Of a stretch of 64,000 bases of DNA, positions 21,401 to 32,400 are shown in pieces. Below the pieces are notes generated by a model. It was not told where the DNA came from and did no database searches. It worked only from the letters and a program-made list of their open reading frames with translations. Source of the DNA: Ecdyonurus torrentis (taxonomy: Eukaryota; Arthropoda; Insecta; Ephemeroptera; Heptageniidae); contig OX439129.1 of assembly GCA_949318235.1 (NCBI GenBank), forward strand, positions 5,393,213 through 5,457,212, read 5' to 3'. The position numbers and the translations under genes are program-made. Every line of letters starts with the position of its first letter. Position 1 is the first letter of the stretch.

Positions 21401-21768
21401 CAAATAACACCGCTGCTAATGAGGCTGAAATATTCTTCAATAGTTTAAAACAAAGTTTAGAGAGACCTGACGTCACCAAAGATAGAGAGTGTCCGTTGAC
21501 AGAATCCTTGAAATATCTTGATGCAGCTCTGTCTTTGTTTTCATTTGACGATATTCCTACCCGTCCTTCAGATGCTCCCCGATCTAAAGCCTCTACCAAG
21601 AGACGCTTGTACTCTGCTGCCTCTCCTTTGTCCTTGCTGGGTCCTGATCCTTCATTGCTATCAGCTGAGCCTTCAGTCCAGGATGTCAAGTGCAACGAAT
21701 GTGGCTCCCCATTCCCTGTTCCTTCAGCCAGGTTCTGCTGTTTGTGTGGAACTAAGAGAGTGATTTAA
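17687..21768 (+). CDS. ZC2HC1A: ZC2HC1-type C2HC zinc-finger protein
   Basis: Five coding exons: 17687-17881, 18324-18375, 19208-19392, 19663-19856 and 20502-21768, totalling 630 residues. Two zinc fingers of the C-x2-C-x12-H-x3-C type are seen: CSNCGRTF...HFKIC (residues 14-33) and CQYCGRSF...HREWC in exon 3. The C-terminus is a CxxC...CxxC ribbon, CNECGSPF...FCCLCGTKRVI. The paired fingers identify the ZC2HC1 family, whose molecular function is poorly known. The protein is roughly twice the usual ZC2HC1A length because exon 5 carries an acidic/serine-rich region and a 12-13 unit repeat array. The paralogue assignment (A, B or C) is tentative. Three exon edges are duplicated nearby. Confidence 0.85.
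17857..18122 (+). repeat. Triplicated exon 1 donor region
   Basis: The exon 1 end and donor (gaacttgaaccatacatccc, cactccggtatgaa) at 17857-17889 recurs at 17906-17939 and, more diverged, at 18086-18122. The second copy keeps the donor sequence intact. Confidence 0.88.
18131..18252. mobile_element. 'gttcgtaaacc' hairpin MITE, copy 1
   Basis: About 120 bp ending in gttcgtaaaccct and its complement, with the shared interior gcaattccatttaaaaagca. Six copies in the window: also 29336-29458, 32612-32732, 36600-36706, 39287-39406 and 56798-56924. Confidence 0.75.
18324..18375 (+). CDS. ZC2HC1A: ZC2HC1 exon 2
   Basis: Short exon (52 bp) with acceptor gttatag and donor CCAG|gtaatt, phase 0 to 1. 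Encodes the basic linker IKKPVTRPRSRSMPAVP. Confidence 0.82.
18560..19075. mobile_element. Family B palindromic MITE, diverged copy
   Basis: Contains the family B blocks ggttaagtatgataa, cactggtcttatcatagtga, cctgctagcacaga and, inverted, tctgtgctagcaaa, ccaaactatgggactcttc and actatggtaagaccag. Lies in ZC2HC1 intron 2. Confidence 0.75.
19060..19165 (+). repeat. About 100-bp dispersed repeat, copy 2
   Basis: Pairs with 13512-13612 (ggttacgtttctttacaagt). Follows directly on the family B element. Confidence 0.6.
19208..19392 (+). CDS. ZC2HC1A: ZC2HC1 exon 3 (second zinc finger)
   Basis: Acceptor tgttcag, donor AAG|gtaaac, phase 1 to 0. Encodes GGRRGSSSSLNHELCQYCGR through AYERMQARTK. The last part is duplicated at 19487-19534. 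Confidence 0.87.
19354..19630 (+). repeat. Tandem duplication spanning the exon 3 donor
   Basis: The block from gtcaacgtcaacacagtggc through the donor and about 85 bp of intron is repeated from 19487, with the exon part slightly decayed (caaaacagtagcgtacaaga) and the donor aaccaag|gtaaac intact. Confidence 0.92.
19663..19856 (+). CDS. ZC2HC1A: ZC2HC1 exon 4
   Basis: Acceptor tttcag, donor AAACA|gtaaga, phase 0 to 2. Encodes the basic YRAPLTKTMRARTREKY through RQPSPPK. Reading through the donor would give an immediate TAA, so a short isoform is conceivable if the intron is retained. Confidence 0.84.
20502..21768 (+). CDS. ZC2HC1A: ZC2HC1 exon 5 (repeat array and C-terminal ribbon)
   Basis: Acceptor ttatttcag; one leading base, then EQQTYDVFESAERQLKELGL. 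Holds a serine-rich block, an acidic Gln-rich block, the 9-residue array (residues 315-427), a Ser/Asp-rich region and the cysteine ribbon. Stop TAA at 21766-21768. Confidence 0.87.
20818..21155 (+). repeat. 27-bp coding minisatellite (LVQNNMQTA repeats)
   Basis: Twelve complete 9-residue units and a partial thirteenth with consensus LVQNNMQTA, positions 2, 4, 5, 8 and 9 most variable (LKQNNMQTD, LEQSNIQAA, CVQNHMQTA, LGQDNMQTA). All units stay in frame. Confidence 0.95.
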
Positions 21769-21920
21769 TCCTTGTCCTTGTGTCCTGATCCTTTGTTGCT
21801 ATCATGATATCAAGTGCAACGAATGTGGCTCCCCATTCCCTGTTCCTTCAGCCAGGATCTGCTGTTTGTGTGGAACTAAGAGAGTGATTTAATCCTTGCC
21901 CTTGTGTCCTGATCCTACCT
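21690..21920 (+). repeat. Duplicated 3' end of the ZC2HC1 coding region
   Basis: The segment from caagtgcaacgaatgtggct through the stop and gtgtcctgatcc is repeated immediately downstream at about 21808-21916 with one substitution (aggttc to aggatc). The second copy lies in the 3' UTR and ends at its own TAA. Confidence 0.92.
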
Positions 21921-22668
21921 TGCCATGCACTGCCTCCTTGCCCATAGTCCAGGAAATATCCAGGATCCTCCATCACTCCTGCACTGAACTTGACATCTCA
22001 TTCCTATAGTTCCTGCAGCTTTGGAACTGAAACAAACATCACTTTTTGTGCAGCTTTTCTGTGCAGCATAAATTTAACTGCCATATTGCCATTTTTACAC
22101 ATTCTTACTCCAATTGTGTGTCATTTGATGGCATGAAATTAGAAATTATATTAAGAAGAAAAAAAAAAAAAAAACAAAAAAAAACTTGAATTTTGTCTTT
22201 AATTGTTTAAAAATTGATCAAGAATTTAAATTAATTATATAAAAATTCATGTAACTGATAATTACGAGGAAAATGTTGACACATCTGCTTTCCTTTGATG
22301 TACAATTTATCTCTGAAAACGAAGGACCAAACTTATTGTAAGGACCTTTTTTTTTTTTTTTTTCAAAGAGACCAAGATTTCTACAACTGAAGAATTTTTT
22401 GTCACTTATTGTGGCACCCTCCCCCCCCCCCCCCCCCCTGCCCAATTTTCACAGAGATGTTTTTTTTTGTACGAGTTTTTATGAATTAATATTGCATGTT
22501 AGTATTGTAAGAGAAAAACTAACCAAACTAATATTAATTTTAGTCATTTTTTACGTAGAAAAGTAGTAAAAAATATATACTGTACCTAGAGCTAGGCTAT
22601 ATATTGTGAATCAATTGAAAACATCGAAATAATGAAGTTGTGAATGTATACAAAATAACATGCATTAA

Positions 22669-22674
22669 AATAAA
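22669..22674 (+). terminator. Candidate poly(A) signal for ZC2HC1
   Basis: AATAAA about 900 bp after the stop, before the family A element. Poly-A and poly-C runs at 22158-22190 and 22421-22438 lie in the presumed 3' UTR. Confidence 0.4.
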
Positions 22675-22837
22675 GTTACCTTAAAATTAAAAATTAAAAT
22701 CAAACCAAAAAAGTTAATTTTTATATGTAAATTACTGTACAGTGCTCTCTCCATATAGTGTGAAATTGTGAAGGAACCAGAAAACTGCTATTTCACAAAA
22801 TCAACAGGTTCAACATTAAAATGTTAATGCTAATTAA

Positions 22838-23146
22838 AGGCATAGAGCATGTCAAAATAATAATAATAAATCCTTATATCTTTATAATACCGGAATATCA
22901 ACGTTGATTTGGCCAGAGTCATTGATTTCTAATTTATTTTCATTCAAGAAATGGCAAATGTGGACTCTAACATCATAGCTTGCTGGTCCATGCTCGCGTA
23001 AAAACAACCAAGTGAAGTCACGGTCCACATCCACCTTTTTGTGAACGAAAAATAAATAATAAATCAATGACCCCAGCGAAATCAACTTTTAAATTTAGGT
23101 ATGTTAGGATATTAGACAAGTTTCTTGTTCAACGTGTTCTACACCT
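22838..23146. mobile_element. Family A MITE, copy 2
   Basis: 309 bp, the same length as copy 1, flanked by TTAA at 22834-22837 and 23147-23150. Shares ggccagagtcattgatttct and ttaggatattagacaag. The core differs more than the arms. Confidence 0.85.
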
Positions 23147-23554
23147 TTAAGAACCTGACTAAGGAAAAAAAAGAATGACGATTGTACTGTTAAAAAAACT
23201 AAAGTTAACTCTAGTACGTAATCAGAATTACTTCAATAAATTGCATGAGTATTTTAATTAGAAAATAAACTAATTACTGATCTGCCTTATAATTAATGAT
23301 ATTTGCACAAAACTAATTGTATGTAATTAACAAATGTGTGTGCAGCTAAATTGTAGTGCCAAGTTTGTATGTGCCTTATAACATTAAGTATTTTTATATA
23401 CCTTTATATATTATACATACACTTTTATATTTTTTGTATACCAATGTGCTCTGTGTATTTGTCAATTTAATTAACAAAAAAAAAAAAAAAAACTAAATAT
23501 ATACTTTTTTTTGTACACATATTATATTTAAATTAATATATTTAAGAAAAAAAA

Positions 23555-23920
23555 AAACATTGCGGTTTGATAAATTTGAAAGCAAAAGCTAGGAGAAACC
23601 AGCAAGGGAATAGTTTGGTGAACATCTTGCTAGCACAGATGTAAATATCTAACAAATTGGAAATATTTCATCAATAAACTACAAGAGAGATGGAGTGTCT
23701 TCATCAGTCATTACAGACTCAGAGATTGAAGGATCATTCAGTTTCTCTTTAAGTGTATAATGACTGATGAAGACACTCCATCTCTCTTGTAGTTTATTGA
23801 CAAAATATTTGCAATATGTCAGTTTTTTTATATCTGTGCTAGCAAGACAAACTATGGGACTCTATCTCTTCACTACGGTAAGGCCAGTGTATGCTTTCTC
23901 CTAGCATTGCATTGCAAATT
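23555..23920. mobile_element. Family B palindromic MITE
   Basis: Left arm: gcggtttgataaatttgaaa, gctagcacagatgtaaat, caagagagatggagtgtctt, catcagtcattacaga. The right arm is the reverse complement. About 340 bp with a short central loop; inter-gene position between ZC2HC1 and WDR74. Confidence 0.85.
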
Positions 23921-24046
23921 TATCATATTTGAATGAAAGTAATCAAAACTCTTTATGTAATTTTATATTTCAGTAGTATCAAGTTGTCCACAATAATTTA
24001 ATTGATTATTATAATCTATTAAATAGGATATAATATTGAATTATGG

Positions 24047-24655
24047 TGGTAGAAAAGCAGCGCTGGCCTTACCATAGTGAAGAGAGCCTCATCTTGCCAC
24101 CACAGATTTAAAAAACTAACACATTGAATAGCTTTGGCCACTAAACTCCAAGATAATAGTGTGTTATGCATTCAACAGTCCTTATAGACTTGGAGAGAAA
24201 CTGTGATTACTGCATGTGTTATGATTCATAGTTTCTCTCCAAGTCTGTAAGGTAGGACTGACATAGGCATTACACGCTCCATCTCTCTTGGAGTTTATTT
24301 TTTTATTGAAAGTTTAGTGATGAAAGCTCTTTGTTAATGTTTTACCCATGTTGGTGAGCTTTTGTATTTTTGCTCTATCTTAAAAACATTCCTTCAATAA
24401 TTTAGTTCAAATTTTCACCACAACAATCAACATGTAAAAAGTAAGTGGCGCTGCGATCTGGGGGAAAATTTTAAAATTTCCCTCAGATCGCAGCGCCACT
24501 GTAATTTTGTATTCTTGCATTGTTGCGGCGAAAATTTTGAATTACATCATTAAGGGAACGTTTTTTCAACAAGAGCTTCCAATCCTGTTTATATATCCGT
24601 GGTTTTACCTTTGTGCTAGCAAGATTTGTCACCAAACTATGGCAATGACTCTGTA
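24047..24655. mobile_element. Family B MITE split by a nested insertion
   Basis: Left arm and core run 24047-24315 (cagcgctggccttaccatag to ctctcttggagttta). The right end resumes at about 24595 (tttgtgctagcaagatttgt, accaaactatgg). The intervening 270 bp is a separate element. Confidence 0.75.
24402..24545. mobile_element. Innermost MITE of a three-level nest
   Basis: Ends tagttcaaattttcaccaca and complement, with a perfect inner palindrome gtggcgctgcgatctg/cagatcgcagcgccac around ggggaaaattttaaaatttccc. Sits in a larger segment (about 24320-24588) with its own inverted gaaagctctttgtt-type ends, inside the family B copy. Confidence 0.75.
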
Positions 24656-25399
24656 ATCAGTAACAGCGTCTTGTTTAAAAATAATTGACCAACTAAATGA
24701 AAATAACATTTTTCCAGGGTGAAAATGAAAAGTCTTTACATTTATATTGACATAATTAATAAGAGACTTTATACTGTTCTAATTTTGTTGACATTTTTTT
24801 ACTGAATATCATTACCAATTATAATTATGATAATAAATAACCAATGGTGCTCACTAATAGTCATTATTATTTACTTTATACATTGTAGTTAAGGGAAAAG
24901 TATAATTATATACATACACGTACGATGAAGCTTTTCATTATTAATAATTTCTTCTTATTTACCATTAAATATTAATGTTTTTTTAAAGTGATTTTGTAAC
25001 TTGTATTCTCCTCTTCTTCTTTTTTGATATTTTTGTTTTGAAATTTTATACTTTGTGTATCTTTTATACTTTTATATATTTACTCATTTAAAATAAAATG
25101 AATAATAATATTTTATATGTCATGAAATCCTTATTTTATTCAAAACATGTATATGTACCTACTTCCTATACAAACTTAAGTGAAATTTTAACAAAAAAAT
25201 CTAGGGTTGGTTAAATATTCAATGAAGTTGAGCAAATTTCTTAAAATAAACTTAAAAAAATAATAATAATAATAATAATGTCTGCAATTCTTAGATGCTT
25301 GAGAAAGAAAAAGGTTCATAGTACTGTACTGTACATTTATTATGAAAAATTACGCAAATCAATTCATTAAATACAAATATAAGTAAAAATTGTCTATGC

Positions 25400-25910
25400 C
25401 ATAATTGATAGAAAAACATGCAGATTAGTAAAAATTGTGTGACGTGAGATAGTACGAGCTCACACTAACAGAAAATATTGTAACCCAGGCCAAGCTATGT
25501 ATTTTTCTATCAAAATTTTTAATTATGAATCATATAAACACGCAGTTGCCACTTGCTTCCTCAGCTCAGTCAGTTAGCAGATGTGGTGTGAGCCATCTCT
25601 AGCTGTACAGAGCTCTCTGCCAAGCCTTACTGATCAGTCCTAGGTAAAGGACAAAACTGGTCTAAGTCCAAGAGTAAGTCTGATGCTGTTTTATAATGCT
25701 GTGTCTTTGATGTCGTGTGAGAACATGTGATGCTAGGCATAGCGTATTTTATTTTGACACTGTACCCTTAATGTCTATTTTCAACTAGCTCAAGTCAGAA
25801 TATTTGGCCCCTAGTCTCAATTAACTATACCTATAAATTAGAGAATCTTTGCGTTTTATTAATTTTCAATTCAACGTGCTTTAATCTCTACCAACTATTT
25901 TCTAAATATA
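25400..25910. repeat. Fragments of families D and F
   Basis: A family D left part (attagtaaaaattgtgtgac, gagctcacactaacag, aacccaggcc) is followed at 25845-25905 by a family F end (ttagagaatctttgcg, attttcaattcaacgtgct). No coding sequence in 24656-26000. Confidence 0.5.
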
Positions 25911-25999
25911 TATTTAAACTTATTAATGCCAACCGTGATGGTTTTGTCTTTATATACATAAATAAATATAAACAAAATTTTATAGTTTTTCAAACAGTT

Positions 26000-26005
26000 T
26001 TTATT
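26000..26005 (-). terminator. WDR74: Candidate poly(A) signal for WDR74
   Basis: AATAAA on the minus strand about 205 bases after the WDR74 stop. Confidence 0.5.
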
Positions 26006-26209
26006 ATAAAATGTACTTTACACGTGTTCATGCTGCTTCATCCTGTTTACTTACCTGGTACTGTCAATGTTTTATGGACAGTTAAAAAAAATCATGAATG
26101 TAGATTTGAAAATACAATCATGTTATTTCATCAGGCTTGCAAATTTTACATAAAAATTCATAAATCTTATAAAAAAAAAAAGTTCATCCAGGAATGTATA
26201 AAACTAAAT

Positions 26210-26473
26210 TTACACCTTAGGTTTTCTTTTCTTCTTTGCACTGTCCATTCCTGTGATGATAACTTTCCTCTTCTTGACTGGCTCTATGTTTTGCACTTCT
26301 CCCACAGTCTCCATGGCATTGAAGATCTTGTTCATTTCTTCCTCGTCCTCAGATAGTTGAATACAGCTGTCGTCACTGCGCACATCCTTGCTTACTACTG
26401 GCTCAGGCTTGATATGTTTGGGGTTGAAGTCCGAGCGCATCAGCACACAGTTCAGTTGGGACTTCAAGTATTC
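26210..26473 (-). CDS. WDR74: WDR74 exon 7 (basic C-terminus)
   Basis: Acceptor tcccag, phase 0. Encodes EYLKSQLNCVLMRSD, an acidic tract (LSEDEEEMNKIF) and the lysine-rich tail; stop TAA at 26210-26212. Confidence 0.93.
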   Translation of the reverse strand, partial: EYLKSQLNCVLMRSDFNPKHIKPEPVVSKDVRSDDSCIQLSEDEEEMNKIFNAMETVGEVQNIEPVKKRKVIITGMDSAKKKRKPKV

Positions 26474-29400
26474 CTGGGAACACACAAGCAATTTAATAAA
26501 ACTAGCATCTTAAACACGAACAAGTTCTTTGAATATCATTTATAGTTTCTCTCCGAGTCTACAAGACACAAGTACTGATCATGCAGCACGCACGTGCAGC
26601 AAGAGAGAGTAGTGTTTGGCTTGCTGGCTAAAGCAGCTCACCTGATAGATAAAGCTACACCTGAGCGCTCAATGAAACACATGAATATAATATGACATAA
26701 CAATATTGTTTCCATATAAAATTTAAGGGGCTCAAAAAAGCAACATGTTGAAATGGTAACCTTTCATTTGTAGCTGGAACTTGACATTGCTTTGCAAGCC
26801 TTGTGTTAGTGAGTACTTGCCAATTACATTACTTTACAAAGTCTTGTGTACAATGATAACTACGCTACTTACTGAGTACAGTACTTTCTTGGTGTCTGCG
26901 TGGTGCACCCTGAGATGTCGATCTCTCCCAACACTGATGATGTAAGGTTCAGATTTGTGACAGGCAATCTCCCTCACACTGCCTGTGATCCCCTTGTAAT
27001 GTCCACACTTGAGTCCCTTGTAGCGCAGGTCAATCAGGAACATGTGACCAGTGCCACTACCAACCACTATGTGTCTGCAACAAAACATACATGGTAAAAC
27101 ATAAAATACAGCCTCAAACTTAATAAATAATTAAGAAAAAACTGTCTATGTGATAATTGATACTAAAAATATTTCATAGAAAGACACATGCATTTATATT
27201 AGTAAAAATTGGGAACAGTAATAGTAATAGGATGAGCTTCGACTGACAGGGGTGCCATAATAGAGAAACTAATTTCTAACCCAGGCCACAAAATATGAAT
27301 GCCTAGAGCATTAGTTAATAAAGCGTATGTACTGGCCGCTCCCTATTGCTGTGTAGTAAGCTTCTACAGGATGAAGCTCACTTTCTACACAGCAATATGA
27401 GCATCTAGTACATACCGTACTATTAATTAATTAATTGTGCTAATATTTTGTGCCTCAATTGGAAATTATTTTTCTCTGCCACGGTGTCCCTGTCAGTGTA
27501 AGCTCATTATTATCTCCCATTCTCTAATTTTTACTGATCTAGCTATGTGTTTCTCAAACTGATCCAGAATACGATATAAATATATGAAAAAAAAAACATC
27601 GCGGTTAATACAGAATAAACCGTCCTTTTAAATTCTTTTCATAAAAACGTCCTAGCAATGTTTAGTAAATTGATTTGATTCCCTGTCCCATTAACTATCA
27701 AAATTAGAGAATTTTGCTTTGCATTAATTTTTAATTAACAGTGCTCTAATTTCTCTCGTTTTATTTCTATCCTACTGTTCTTGATCCAGAATACTATGTA
27801 AGATTTTTTTGTTTTTTTTTTAATGGGCAAGTGAATCATGAAAGAGACATTTATAAAATAGAGATTTGACTGAAGTACTTCCTCACTGTATTGACTGATA
27901 AAGCAACAACTCCGCTTCCATTTCGACTTACTGCGAATGCGTAGTAAGGAGAAAGGGAAGCGGATGCGACTGAAATCGCTTATAGTCAGGCTCAAAACCA
28001 TTGTTCCTTTACTAGTCAATATCTAACATATTTACCCTGACTTCTATATATGTATAACATAATATTTACCCTGGCTTGGATGCAGCTGCAATACTTGTTA
28101 GTGCAGTTTCATGGACATCTAAGTTGATAACTGGTCGTCTTTGTGCTGATGGATCATACACACGAACCTGACACAAAATATCCAAACATTATTTTCTATG
28201 CATGTTCAATGCAATCAAGGTATACAGTACTAACAAGGTAGCCAAACTGTCAAGCACTAGAGGAGATAACATTGTGTTAACCACTTTCACTTGCAAACCT
28301 GGCACTCAAAGGGGGGACCAATAAGTTCTGTGTGTTATTCCTATAGAAGTTCTTATTGGTTCTAATTTTGTCCACAAGTGGTTAACAGTGTGTTACAGAC
28401 CGCTTACACTCATATTTAAGAGCCACTATTTTGTTGGTCAGAAATACACTGGCCAGCATAGGAAAAACATCATTTTTATTTTATTTTTTTTAATTTCAGT
28501 TGAAACTTCAAACCTCAATCTAAGCCTCAATTCTAAATCCTAATAAGCTATGAGAAAACGTATGAGAAAAATGCATTCAGTTAATATATTGATGTGAAAA
28601 ATGATGTTTCTCCTATGCTGGATAATGCATGAGGCACCACAAACATGGCGACAAAGCACAAGGATGTGAAAGGGGTCTATACCTTGTCAGTCAAGGCAGT
28701 TTGGTTACCTACCTTCTCTCTAGACTGTGATCTTGCAATGTATTTTCATTTGTGACTAATACAACAACCTGTTTGATTTTAATAAATCTATTTTTTTTTT
28801 GTAAATTATCTCACCTGTCCATAACGAGTGCAGACTGCCACCTTGCTGCTCTCAGGTAAAAATGCAATGTCCGACACCCACACTGGCACCTCTAGTTGTA
28901 GGTGATTGTGAGGGACCTACAAATATCAATCAATACACATCAGCATTCAATATTACATTATTAAGTATTGCTAATAGTTGCACATCAGCAAGTGACTGAG
29001 AGAAAGATCTTGAGAAAGTGCAAGGTTGGAAAATGTACACATAACAGGGAGGAGACAATTTGTCAGAAGAGAAAAGAATCAACATGAGAAAGAGGACAAG
29101 AAAAGACAAATACATGATGTTGTATAACTGCTATTACAAAAAAAAAAAAAAAAAAAAAAAAAAGTGGCTTTATAGTAATTACTATAATTTTAATTACTAT
29201 CCAATGTGCTTAAAATTTCTTAGAATAAAATACTTTTCAATTATCATACAGTACACAGTGTACACTATATTGTGATAATATACTTTACGATTCAAAAACT
29301 GGCACTAAATTTTCAATATTATTGAATGCTTATAATAATGTTCGTAAACCCTGTTTTTTCATGCTCCAAACCACAAAAAATGATGATCGCCCAATGCTTT

Positions 29401-32400
29401 TTAAATGGAAGTGTACATTTTTTGGAGCAAAGGAACAGGGTTTACGAACAGTATTAATGTATATTATGTATATCAAGGAAAATAAACCATCGCGGTTAGG
29501 TATGATAGTTCGGTGAAAATCTTGCTAGCACAGATATAAAATAACTAACACATTGGAAATCTTTCGGCAATCGACTCCAAGAGAGATATGGAGCGTGTTA
29601 TGCCTTCATCAGTCCTTACAGAGAAACTATGAGTTTCTCTCTGAGTCTGTAAGGACTGATGAAGGCATAACACGCTCCATATCTCTCTTGGAGTCGATTG
29701 CCGAAATATTTCCAATGTGTTAGTTATTTTATATCTGTGCTAGCAAGATTTTCACCGAACTATGGGACTCTCTTCACTATGGTAAGGCCCTTGCTGGTTT
29801 TCTCCTAGCATTTTCTTTCAATTTATCAGTATTAATGTATAGTAATGTAAAGGTAAAAAGTGGGAAAGGAAGTGATTGAAAAGTAAACCACGTGTTGACA
29901 AAAGTGATAGGTGGATCAGGCCTAGCTTGCTGCTGGAGTCAAGTACTGTCAAGTGGTTTCCATTTTCTGCACTTCCTTATCCAGTGTTCAGATCACTGAT
30001 CTATATAATAAGGATAGAGCATTGCTATACTCCCGCTATAGGCAGCAGTGAAGAGAAATTTGGTAGCGGCGCGTTCTTCAATTTTTATCGCAAACGGCAG
30101 AACTGCGGGAACTGTAAGGGTAGTAAAAAAATTTAAAATCCACCCTGGTGGAGAGCAGGCGGCGTGTGAGGGGTGATTGGCTGAAGGGTAGCTCAGGATG
30201 AACAAGGGGAGGGAAAAACGCTGCCAGATTGACAACCCTAATTTTATCGGGCAACATTGCATTTTGCCGTTTGCGATTTTCTTCCAGCTGACTAATATTT
30301 TCTTCAAGCGGCAAGAGCCTGTATCTCCCCCTGGTTCAGATGTTTACATGAAATGCCATTCTTAAGAGAAAAACATGTGCTGAGGTTGTTTAGAAGGTAA
30401 CAACAGCATTCTTTCACTGACACAAGTATGAATTCTGATGAGGAAATCCTTACATTTTTTGCTTTGAAGACGCTCTGATTACTAGCACCAATATTCCACA
30501 GTTTGAGGTCGTTGCTCTTTCCCCCTGTGGCAACAATGTCTCTGTTGTATGGACTGTGCCTCAGTCTCTCCAAGTGACCTCCTGTCTCCAGCACGTCATG
30601 AGCGTCACTGGACCACAGCTTGACGTGACCAGAGGACGTCGCAGTCACAATTGACCTGTCAAGCATATTAAACATGGTTAACATTACCAGTATTATAATG
30701 CATAGTTTCTCTCCGAGTCTGTAAGGACTGATAAAGGCATAACATGTCTCTTGGAGTTTATTGCCAAAATATTTCCAATGTGTTAGTTTTTTATCTCTGT
30801 GCTATCAAGATTTCACCCAACTATGGGACTCTCTTCACTATGGTAAGGCTCTTGCTGGTTTCTCCTAGCATTTTCTTTCAAATTTATCATTAATATTACT
30901 GTAAACATAACATATACAAATTGCTTTCACACTGGAACTTAAAAATTGATAGATACCGAGTATAGGTTCGAGCCACTGCTAGGTGCGTACGTGAAGTGTG
31001 AGAGCACAACACGTTGCACGATGCATGTTTACATGCATTCCATGACGACGCACAGTATTCGGGAGGTGCATGATTGATGTGATTGCACCGACCAGCCTGC
31101 CTAGATGTTTCCACGGTTTCTCTAGGCTGTCATGGCAAATGCCGGGCTGTGTACTTAGGCCGTGGCCAGCCCGTGTGTGCTTTTCCATTAATTGGAAAGT
31201 CCTTACCTGTCGATAAGACAATGTCTTGACTGGGACTGGGATTGGTGTATAGCACGATAACACAATATGGCAAGCAAAAAAAAAAAAAATAATAATAATA
31301 AAAAAAAAAAAAAAGACTTGTTCATTTAAATTCATAATTTAATAAAAATAAAACTAATGTATGCTGTAGACATAAAAATCCAGTTAATAAAAAATACCAT
31401 TGCATACCAAATACCATCAACCTATCGCAAAGTCGATTTTTTCCTAATTATATATTTATATCCATTGCAGTTAGGATCAATATTAAAAAAAAAAAGAGTA
31501 CTGTATAGAAATAGCAGCGCTGGCCTTACTTACTTACCATAGTAGAAGTTGTATGGAGAGGTGGAGGTGTCACGTGGCACACAGTTTAGTTATAATGTTT
31601 ATATAACTGTTATCATTGTAATGATATTATCTAAAAAAAAAATAATAAGAGATTTACTTGAGCACATCACAGTACAAGACTACACACTGCTCAGTGATGT
31701 GCTCAAGTAAATCTCTTCTTTGATTGATAATGTCATTAACATACGACGAAAGCTCTCACGTCAGTTATATGGTAAATGTACTAGTTATTGGCAGCTTAAG
31801 GGTCTTAAGGTTGAAATTCCTATAGTATTGTTGAGAAAAGCAGCCATACCGACACTGCCGCAGTTATCGGCACCCCCCATTTTCGGCAGTTTATCTCGGC
31901 CCCCTTTAGTGATAAAATAGTTTGTAGGTAGTGGTATGGAAACTAGACGACTTTCTAAGATGGTTGGTACTAGTTAGAATCTCGTAAATTTAATACTTTC
32001 GCCGTAAAAAGAGCCTGCCGATAACTAGTACAATTACCATATAAACATTATAACTAAACTGTGTGCCACGTGACACCTTGACCTCTCCATACAACTTCTA
32101 CTGTGTGGTAAGTAAGTAAGGCCAGCGCTGCTGATATTTCTATCATTTTTCTTTAATATGTACAGTATTGTAATCTTAAGAATACAAAAGTTAAAAAAAA
32201 AATAAAATCTCGTGATCAGAAGATTACCTATAAAACCATGTAAAATGGTATTTAATGAAATGCTGCAATGTTTTAGGTTGCTCACCCGTTATATCTGGTG
32301 ATGCCAATGATGGGCCCTTCTCCACACTTAGCATCCATGTTTCTGGTGAACGTATTGAACTCCGAGTCATAAATCTTAACAGTTTGGTTTGCCAAGCCTA

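Noticed and set aside
21039..21695. 218-residue open frame opposite ZC2HC1 exon 5
   Set aside because: Shadow of the coding strand: its CMLFCTRAV repeats are the complement of the 27-bp array, and no splice or family support exists.
30961..31290. Family M as a tRNA-derived SINE
   Set aside because: ggttcgagcca resembles box B, but no box A lies at the proper distance and no tail is defined, so it is left as an unclassified repeat.
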